Shown: positions 7,193 through 11,614 of the stretch, piece by piece
Layout: each line of letters starts with the position of its first letter
Position numbering within the stretch: the first letter of the stretch is position 1
Source of the DNA: a bacterium
GTDB lineage: Bacteria; Bdellovibrionota_C; UBA2361; OMII01
Length of the DNA stretch: 11,614 nt
Direction of reading: 5' to 3'
Assembly: GCA_017853915.1 (NCBI GenBank)
Contig: JAFMIS010000035.1
Span: 1-11,614 of the forward strand
Program-made: the position numbers and the translations under genes
Notes under the pieces: model-generated
Told to the model about the DNA's origin: nothing
The model's database searches: none
The model's input: only the letters and a program-made list of their open reading frames with translations

Positions 7193-7217
7193 TTGGAGGG
7201 CGCCCGGGTCGGGCGCC
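7193..7217 (+). repeat. REP-like palindrome, copy 1
   Basis: This is a 25-bp unit made of TTGGAG followed by a perfect hairpin, GGCGCCCG, loop GGT, CGGGCGCC (7199-7217). All 25 bases recur at 10975-10999 (same strand) and at 10856-10880 (inverted). A GC-rich palindrome of this size in intergenic DNA, between convergent genes and with a fixed G/T-rich head, resembles REP sequences. No transposase gene is in the window. Confidence 0.8.
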
Positions 7218-7323
7218 GGGTGCGACCCTGGTGTCCCGCTCGTTGAATGAAAAAATAACCAGAGCTCAACCCAACCCAATGAGCAGAAAGTCATCATGCA
7301 TGCACGGTGACAATGAAGAGGGA

Positions 7324-7518
7324 TTAGTGAACCTGCCGAGAGCCTGGAGATGTGGCCAATTCGTGTTTGACCTCTTCGGTCAAATCGGCGCATAGATCAG
7401 AGATCATTTCAAATGCTCTGGTAAGCGACTCCATCTCATCGCAGGTAATTTCGATCATCTCAAAAGCCAACTCCTCGTCTGTCAGCTCGGGGATATCTCG
7501 GGATGGAATCTTTTTCAT
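7324..7518 (-). CDS. Small acidic protein of unknown function
   Basis: I do not recognise this family. The 64-residue reading begins MKKIPSRDIPELTDEELAFE, and the middle is strongly acidic, with many Glu and Asp and only a few Lys and Arg, and probably helical (16-55). It has no membrane segment or signal peptide. I chose the ATG at 7518 because GGAG lies 5 nt upstream (TGGAGCTACCATG on the minus strand). The frame remains open to an ATG at 7587, which would give 87 residues but lacks a good ribosome site. The gene stands alone: it is convergent with the exoribonuclease gene and is separated by 274 bp from the sigma operon upstream on the same strand. The acidic, compact character and good ribosome site make it a plausible but unproven gene. 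Confidence 0.55.
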   Translation of the reverse strand: MKKIPSRDIPELTDEELAFEMIEITCDEMESLTRAFEMISDLCADLTEEVKHELATSPGSRQVH

Positions 7519-7736
7519 GGTAGCTCCAGTTCGATCAAGGGCGCCTCGTAAGACGCCTTTGCTCATATCAAGCACAAACCGTTCCAAATGGAGGGTCGGT
7601 CGAGTGGGATAAAAACTTGAGCCATTTTTGTAACCTGCTGATTACAGTGCCAGTTTTTGAGGGATTAAGGCGCTGTGCGTCAAGCTAGTGACGGTTGCGG
7701 GTCAAAGAAACGGGAGCGGCGATTAGGCCACGGACG

Positions 7737-7791
7737 CCGTATTTCCGCACATTTTTCACGGCGAGCGCAGCGAGCTTCGTGAAAAATACGG
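7737..7791. repeat. Inverted repeat just after the sigma-factor operon
   Basis: ATTTTTCACG (7751-7760) pairs perfectly with CGTGAAAAAT (7778-7787) around a 17-nt loop containing GCGAGC twice (7761-7766 and 7770-7775). CCGTATTT (7737-7744) can alternatively pair with AAATACGG (7784-7791), so two nested folds compete. It begins 2 bp past the stop of the minus-strand secreted-protein gene, where a terminator is expected. On that strand the T-run is in the 5' arm and no T-tract follows the 3' arm, so it is not a canonical intrinsic terminator. Confidence 0.6.
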
Positions 7792-7792
7792 G

Positions 7793-8332
7793 TTAGTTCC
7801 CTACGGGAACGGCTTTGATCGCGAGAATGAGCCCCGCGTCGGCGGCGCAATCTGTTCCTGTCAGGACGGCGTCATTTGAGTCAAAGTGCACCCGGGTGTT
7901 TAAGATTTCGGATCCATCTTTATCCCGCCAGTCGAGCCATAGACCAATCTTTCTATCTTCAAGGTATACTGGTCGGAAGGTAAGAGACTGCCCGTTTGGT
8001 AGTTGAAGGGAGTTTTTCTTCTTGAGAGTAAGCGTCTCCTCCTTGCTCGCGATGAGTTGAAAATTGGAGAACGGAAGATTCGACAGTCGTGCCTCAAGAT
8101 CCTGAAGGGATGAGGCGAGGTGCAGAGCTGGAGACTTCTCGGTATCGTTTGAATGATGATGTGTAGGGTCGGTGGCTTGGATCGTTCGGACCGAGATCGT
8201 GACAGTTGTAGGCTGAGTATGAGAGTGCTCGGCGCGACCGCTCGGGACTAGTAATCCTAACGAGCTTACGAGCACGCAGAAACAAGAGAGGAAGTTACGA
8301 GAGAGCATCTGCACAAAAGGCACAACAACCAT
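7793..8332 (-). CDS. Secreted protein of unknown function in the sigma-factor operon
   Basis: I do not recognise a named family. The 179 residues begin with a signal peptide: a short n-region, hydrophobic segment LSCFCVLVSSLGLLV (about 15-29), and a likely cleavage after GRA, leaving a mature protein starting EHSHTQ. The mature part has His-rich patches (EHSH and THHHS), a helical segment SSLQDLEARLSNLPFSNFQL, and a beta-rich C-terminus with LPNGQSLTFRPVYL and LWLDWRDKDGSEIL that ends near GLILAIKAVPV. The ATG at 8332 has AGGA 3 nt upstream; an ATG at 8308 would give a shorter signal peptide but has no ribosome site. Only 5 nt separate it from the anti-sigma gene. As last gene of the operon it could act with the anti-sigma factor in the periplasm, but that is inferred from position alone. 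Confidence 0.8.
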   Translation of the reverse strand: MVVVPFVQMLSRNFLSCFCVLVSSLGLLVPSGRAEHSHTQPTTVTISVRTIQATDPTHHHSNDTEKSPALHLASSLQDLEARLSNLPFSNFQLIASKEETLTLKKKNSLQLPNGQSLTFRPVYLEDRKIGLWLDWRDKDGSEILNTRVHFDSNDAVLTGTDCAADAGLILAIKAVPVGN

Positions 8333-8337
8333 GATTC

Positions 8338-9081
8338 CTATTTGGCACTGGCTTGGCCAGTTTCGTCAAGCCACTCTCGGTTAATTGGAAACGAAGCGGT
8401 CGGAGTGGCGTTTCCTAACGGCATTGGTTGAGTTGAGGATTGTGCTCGTGAGCTTGCGGGAAACCCGTTCCTGCGTTTCACCCAGATGATAGTCGATGAG
8501 CCACTCTGGTCAGGAATCAACGCGAGAGAGCCGTGTGAGCGCATCCAATCCACCTCCATGCGTCGTGCGCTAGATTGGGGAACGCCAGGATTGCGAGGCG
8601 CTGAACCACCATTGCCCAGGCCTACTGGTTGGAACTCACGTGAGTTTGTGAACGCGATTGGATCAGGAGAGGAGAACGTTATAAAGCTCTTTGGTGTGTA
8701 GATCACGAAGAGCGCTATCGCCGCGATGGCCGCTCCAGATAGCCCACCGAATAGCGCGTGTGATGGAATAAAGCGTTCAAGAATCGATTCGTGACGCTCT
8801 TTAGTCCGACGTTCGCCGAGATAAAAAGAGGAGTGAGATTCCTGTTCGATCCGAGCATCAATGCGAGACCATAGATCGACGGACGACTTGTCATTTTCTT
8901 GAATTAATCGAATCGTATCACCGGAGTGATTAAGAGACTGCAGAAAGGCGGCCGCATTCGGGTTGCGAGAGAGAAGACGTTGAGCAAAAAAGCGAGAGAT
9001 GACTCCGCACTCCCCGTCAAAGTATCGAGAAAGTAGTAGCTGCTGTTTATCGGAGAGGTTGAGGTCTCTTTCGTTGCTCAT
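8338..9081 (-). CDS. Membrane anti-sigma factor paired with the ECF sigma factor
   Basis: This protein would hold the sigma factor at the inner membrane until an envelope signal releases it. The 247 residues have a cytoplasmic N-terminal domain (1-105) with LLLSRYFDGECG (15-26) and LLSRNPNAAAFLQSL (36-50), a pattern typical of anti-sigma N-termini. It lacks the HxxxCxxC zinc motif of the ZAS type. One transmembrane segment covers about 110-129. The outer part is low in complexity (135-180, Pro, Ser, Gly) and then carries VDWMRSHGSLALIPDQSG...TIIWVKRR, a short beta-rich motif like those seen at the end of related anti-sigma proteins. The gene starts 4 nt after the sigma gene, with GGGATGAG upstream of its ATG overlapping the sigma stop. 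This spacing is the usual sigma/anti-sigma arrangement and suggests translational coupling. Confidence 0.85.
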   Translation of the reverse strand: MSNERDLNLSDKQQLLLSRYFDGECGVISRFFAQRLLSRNPNAAAFLQSLNHSGDTIRLIQENDKSSVDLWSRIDARIEQESHSSFYLGERRTKERHESILERFIPSHALFGGLSGAAIAAIALFVIYTPKSFITFSSPDPIAFTNSREFQPVGLGNGGSAPRNPGVPQSSARRMEVDWMRSHGSLALIPDQSGSSTIIWVKRRNGFPASSRAQSSTQPMPLGNATPTASFPINREWLDETGQASAK

Positions 9082-9085
9082 AGTC

Positions 9086-9877
9086 TCATCCCATGCTCTT
9101 TTTTAGTCTTCGAGTCGCTTCATCTTCATCGGTGCTTTCACCACTGTTGTTAGGCGCGTCCCGTGTTGTGTCTGAGGAACCTGAACTCGTTGAGTCGGGC
9201 GCAAACTCCGCTAAAGCTTTCTGGAGCGCCTTTCTCGCGTAGAACAAACGACTCATGACCGTCCCTTTAGGAATCCCAAGGGCCTCGGAGATTTCATCGT
9301 AGTTTAAACCATCGATCTCTCGGAGGGTCACAACGGCTCGGTGTTCCTCCGAAAGCGTTTCAAACACTTCCTGCATCTTCCGAGCTGCTTGCTTGCGCAC
9401 AAGAGCCTCGTGGGGGCCGGCCACATGTCCTAGTCCCACAATGCCATCGTTCGCGGTCTCACTCTCCAGGGTGCCTGAGCTAGAGACGCCCAAACTCTCC
9501 TTATATTCAAAGTGGTTGCCTCCCCTTCGAGCACCTTTTCGGCGGACGTCGATCGCCATGTTGAACGCGATCCGGTAGAGCCACGTGTAGAAGGATGACT
9601 GACCCTTAAATTTATTTAATGATAAGAACGCCTTAACAAAACTTTCTTGGGTCACGTCCTCGGCATCTTCTCTGCTTTTCAGTATGTCGAGGGCCATGCT
9701 GAAGATGCGACCCTGATAGCGCTCAACTAGTGTTCGGTAAGCGTCCCGGTCTCCACGCACCGTGGCCGCAACGAGGATCTCGTCTGGAGGATTCTGAGAT
9801 TCGTGGCCAACAGGTGAGCGGCGCATAGAGTGATTTGCAAAAGTCCCCGCCAGTGAAACTGGCAACGCCTTTGCCAT
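9086..9877 (-). CDS. rpoE: RNA polymerase ECF sigma factor, RpoE-like
   Basis: This is an extracytoplasmic-function sigma factor that would direct RNA polymerase to envelope or stress promoters. Of 263 residues, about 32-115 form sigma region 2, with DAYRTLVERYQGRIFSMALD (45-64), DAEDVTQESFVKAF (71-84) and FYTWLYRIAFNMAIDVRRK (96-114). Region 4 covers about 165-222, with the helix-turn-helix LNYDEISEALGIPKGTVMSRL (191-211). A 34-residue N-terminal extension is present. The C-terminal tail after 225 is rich in Ser, Thr, Asp and Glu (FAPDSTSSGSSDTTRD...), unlike the short end of typical ECF factors. The ATG at 9877 has GGTGA 4 nt upstream. A shorter start at residue 18 (MRRSP) has no ribosome site. 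No classic ECF promoter consensus was found upstream, so autoregulation is not shown. Confidence 0.93.
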   Translation of the reverse strand: MAKALPVSLAGTFANHSMRRSPVGHESQNPPDEILVAATVRGDRDAYRTLVERYQGRIFSMALDILKSREDAEDVTQESFVKAFLSLNKFKGQSSFYTWLYRIAFNMAIDVRRKGARRGGNHFEYKESLGVSSSGTLESETANDGIVGLGHVAGPHEALVRKQAARKMQEVFETLSEEHRAVVTLREIDGLNYDEISEALGIPKGTVMSRLFYARKALQKALAEFAPDSTSSGSSDTTRDAPNNSGESTDEDEATRRLKKSMG

Positions 9878-9900
9878 GAATCACCATAGGTTATTGTTTT

Positions 9901-9918
9901 GATTCGCATCCGCGAATC
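9901..9918. repeat. Perfect 7-bp hairpin in the sigma-factor leader
   Basis: GATTCGC, loop ATCC, GCGAATC forms a perfect stem 23 bp upstream of the sigma factor ATG. As RNA it would lie close to the ribosome site at the start of rpoE; as DNA it could be an operator half-site pair. It sits next to the longer inverted repeat at 9920-9971. Confidence 0.65.
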
Positions 9919-9919
9919 G

Positions 9920-9971
9920 ATAGCGTTTTCCAAAAGACGGGATTCCGCTACAGACTTTTGGGAAACGCTAT
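9920..9971. repeat. Long inverted repeat in the sigma-factor leader
   Basis: ATAGCGTTTTCCAAAAG (9920-9936) pairs with CTTTTGGGAAACGCTAT (9955-9971): 17 positions, 16 of them Watson-Crick and one T/G mismatch, with an 18-nt spacer. It lies 43 bp upstream of the sigma gene ATG and about 104 bp from the divergent phosphoribosyltransferase ATG. No T-tract follows on either strand, so it is not an intrinsic terminator. It could be an operator for a dimeric regulator, or an RNA hairpin in the sigma leader. Confidence 0.75.
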
Positions 9972-10002
9972 AAGGCGTATAAGACCACAACCGACGGAGC
10001 CT

Positions 10003-10015
10003 CTCAACTGTTGAG
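10003..10015. repeat. Short palindrome upstream of the phosphoribosyltransferase gene
   Basis: CTCAAC, T, GTTGAG is a perfect 6-bp inverted repeat between the sigma-factor leader and the phosphoribosyltransferase start at 10075. It could be an operator site, but it is short enough to arise by chance. Confidence 0.35.
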
Positions 10016-10074
10016 GTTATTCGAATGTAACTCATCATGCCCACAGGGGCCGTCCGTAGGATACCCTTGTAACT

Positions 10075-10779
10075 ATGATTAACAAACGCTTCCTGGATCG
10101 GATACAAGCAGGGGACCTTCTCGGCGCAAAGCTAAGAGAGCGCACGTGGCTTTCATCAGTGGTTGTGCTTGCTCTTCCGCGAGGTGGGGTGCCGGTAGGA
10201 GCGCGGGTAGCTGAGATACTCGGCGCGCCGCTCGATATACTCGTCGTGAGAAAGATCGGAGCTCCCGCGCACGAGGAGTTGGCGTGTGGCGCGATCGCTC
10301 CTAATGGTGTGGTGGTGTGGAATGAGAGTGTTCTGCGCACCCTCGGGTTGACGCCCGCAGATATGTCCCCAACCGTTCGCCGCGAAGAGCTCGAACTGTC
10401 GCGGAGAGAATCGGCCATTCGCTCTCCAAGCGCTCCGGCCCTGCCGCTCCAGGGAAAGTCAGTTATCCTGGTGGATGATGGCATCGCAACTGGGGCCACG
10501 ATGAGAGCGGCAATACACGCTGTGAAACGCGCGTCTCCTCGCGAAATTATCGTCGCGCTCCCAGTGGGGCCGGCAGATTCGTGTCACGAGATCGCGCGCG
10601 ACGAAAAGTGTGTCGTTGAGTGTCTACGGGAGATCCCCAGTGGCGCCTTTGGTAGTGTGGGCGAATGGTATGAGGAGTTCTCGCAAGTGGAGACAGAGGA
10701 GTGTCGAGATTTGCTTGAAGAGAATCGCAAGAAAGTTGCGGCGGCCAGGTCCGGTGTCCTCCGAGGGGCAGACGAATGA
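10075..10779 (+). CDS. Predicted phosphoribosyltransferase (COG1926-type)
   Basis: This is a cytoplasmic member of the phosphoribosyltransferase superfamily whose exact substrate is unknown. The 234 residues begin with a family-like N-terminus (FLDRIQAGDLLGAKL), then VVVLALPRGGVPVGARVAEILGAP, a nucleotide-fold core with LPRGG at 34-38, and DILVVRKIGAPAHEELACGAI (54-74). The PRPP-binding signature SVILVDDGIATGATM covers residues 129-143. The C-terminus ends in a charged helix (202-225) and matches the family length. The ATG at 10075 has only a weak AGGATA upstream (10059-10064, about 10 nt away). The gene is divergent from the sigma factor operon and convergent with the right-edge gene; nothing in the window suggests its pathway. 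Confidence 0.9.
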   Translation: MINKRFLDRIQAGDLLGAKLRERTWLSSVVVLALPRGGVPVGARVAEILGAPLDILVVRKIGAPAHEELACGAIAPNGVVVWNESVLRTLGLTPADMSPTVRREELELSRRESAIRSPSAPALPLQGKSVILVDDGIATGATMRAAIHAVKRASPREIIVALPVGPADSCHEIARDEKCVVECLREIPSGAFGSVGEWYEEFSQVETEECRDLLEENRKKVAAARSGVLRGADE

Positions 10780-10816
10780 TGTGTGAGCGAGGGCGCGGCT
10801 TTGTGCGCCGGGTGCC

Positions 10817-11003
10817 ATATAATCATCTAAGATTCGTGATTATTCGTAACATTTCGGCGCCCGACCCGGGCGCCCTCCAAATCCCCCTCCAATGTTGTGC
10901 CTCAGATATTATGATCTCTTTGCCTGCAACATCTGACAGTCGAACCGACCGCGCTCTAGATCCCTCGAGATCTCTTGGAGGGCGCCCGGGTCGGGCGCCT
11001 GAT
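10817..11003. repeat. REPIN-like pair of inverted REP palindromes
   Basis: Two 25-bp REP-like units, all 25 bases alike, are arranged head to head: copy 2 (10856-10880, minus orientation) and copy 3 (10975-10999, plus orientation), separated by 94 bp. Each contains a perfect 8-bp hairpin with a 3-nt loop (10856-10874 and 10981-10999). Together they form a 25-bp inverted repeat that could fold into one large stem. The left flank (10817-10855, with ATATAATC, TATTCGT and ACATTTC) and the right end (CTGAT after the core) recur in shortened form at 7066-7160. The pair lies between convergent genes, where it might also block read-through. The inner 94 bp carries no gene; it includes the palindromic CTCGAG at 10964-10969. 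Confidence 0.8.
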
Positions 11004-11052
11004 ATGACGTGAACGATGAATGCTCCACGGGCCCTGCCCAAGCCCGCGAATA

Positions 11053-11614
11053 CTACGCGGCTAATTGATCGCGCAGCTTCTTAAGCGACGGCTCCTGAAT
11101 GTCCGCTTGATCTATGTCGCGGAGGCAAAGCAGTAGCGTGTGAAGCGATTCAGGCATAGTAACAGCCTCATTGTTCCAGCTAATCGATATCCCATCCGGA
11201 GCCAGCATTTTGTGATTGATGGCGAGAACCACGGGACCGGGGCGCTTTCGATTGGAGTTTGTTCGAGCGATGATTCGATTGATGAGTGGCGATCCAGCCT
11301 TGTCGCTCCCGAACATATCGATGATCCATGTAGGGCGTCTCGTCATCGCGTAGTCAAGCGAGGCGGCCAAGCTGCCCTGAGTTCCGGAGAGCTGAGCCGA
11401 TGCCTTTCCCGCGCTGACAAGCTGATACAGTTTGGTGCGTAGCAGCAAAATACAGAGAGCTCGGACAGCCGATGTCCATTGGAATGATCCCGTGTTGAGA
11501 AACGCCCCAGAGGTTTTACCCCGAATAGTCACTCGCGCGGGATCCTTTGCGCTCTGATAGAATCGAGTCTCTACAAGCTGCACATCTCCCTCTCCCGCGA
11601 ATGTAAGTTCGATC
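11053..11614 (-). CDS. Protein of unknown function, 5' end probably outside the window
   Basis: I do not recognise this protein. The frame is open to the window edge, giving 186 visible residues, and the residues before the first possible start (IELTFAGEGDVQLVET) read like normal protein, so I treat it as a 5'-truncated gene. An internal GTG at 11583, preceded by GGGAGAGGGAG, is a possible alternative start of 176 residues. The sequence has mixed alpha and beta character: a hydrophobic helix TSAVRALCILLLRTKLYQLV (about 47-66 of the visible part), then RPTWIIDMFGSDKAGSP, GPVVLAINHKM, ISISWNNEAVTMPESL and a C-terminal helix with LHTLLLCLRDID. No signal peptide or catalytic motif is visible. It converges on the phosphoribosyltransferase gene, with the repeat pair between them. 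Confidence 0.7.
   Translation of the reverse strand, partial: IELTFAGEGDVQLVETRFYQSAKDPARVTIRGKTSGAFLNTGSFQWTSAVRALCILLLRTKLYQLVSAGKASAQLSGTQGSLAASLDYAMTRRPTWIIDMFGSDKAGSPLINRIIARTNSNRKRPGPVVLAINHKMLAPDGISISWNNEAVTMPESLHTLLLCLRDIDQADIQEPSLKKLRDQLAA

Noticed and set aside
10035..10499. 154-residue minus-strand frame opposite the phosphoribosyltransferase gene
   Set aside because: The plus-strand frame has clear PRPP-binding and family motifs; the antisense frame is Ser/Arg-rich and featureless.
10817..11003. CRISPR array or insertion sequence
   Set aside because: The units are palindromic, inverted relative to each other and not regularly spaced, and there is no transposase or cas gene in the window.

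Overview
The window looks like chromosomal DNA from a Gram-negative-type (diderm) bacterium of moderate G+C content. The envelope-related genes point that way: a Min division-site system, a lipoprotein with a lipobox, a secreted protein, and an extracytoplasmic-function (ECF) sigma factor with a one-pass membrane anti-sigma factor. I cannot place the organism more precisely. The combination of a type 2 PyrF, an RNase II-like enzyme with an unfamiliar N-terminus and REP-like palindromes fits a deltaproteobacterium-like or uncultivated lineage, but that is a guess.

Layout. Positions 1-1750 (minus strand) hold minC and then minD, cut by the window edge; together they place the division septum. 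Upstream of minC (about 1790-2071) a good sigma70-type promoter is followed by about 245 nt that can fold into one long interrupted hairpin. This is either a free-standing structured RNA, perhaps 6S-like, or a long minC leader. Positions 2295-7016 (plus strand) hold four genes: pgpA (phospholipid synthesis), a lipoprotein of the COG4324 predicted aminopeptidase family, pyrF (pyrimidine synthesis, overlapping the lipoprotein gene by 17 nt) and an RNB-domain exoribonuclease. Positions 7324-7518 hold a small acidic unknown protein on the minus strand.

Positions 7793-9877 (minus strand) are a compact three-gene operon: ECF sigma factor, membrane anti-sigma factor and a secreted protein of unknown function. 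The first two genes lie 4 nt apart and the last two 5 nt apart. The sigma leader carries two perfect or near-perfect inverted repeats. A plus-strand phosphoribosyltransferase gene (10075-10779) diverges from the sigma operon. An unrecognised minus-strand gene enters from the right edge (11053-11614).

Both intergenic regions between convergent genes (7017-7323 and 10780-11052) carry copies of one palindromic repeat. Its 25-bp core occurs three times without mismatch, and two of those copies form an inverted REPIN-like pair. A diverged and shorter relative of that pair lies at 7066-7160. No tRNA, rRNA, CRISPR array, transposase or phage gene was seen. The most notable undescribed items are the structured RNA candidate upstream of minC and the palindromic repeat family.
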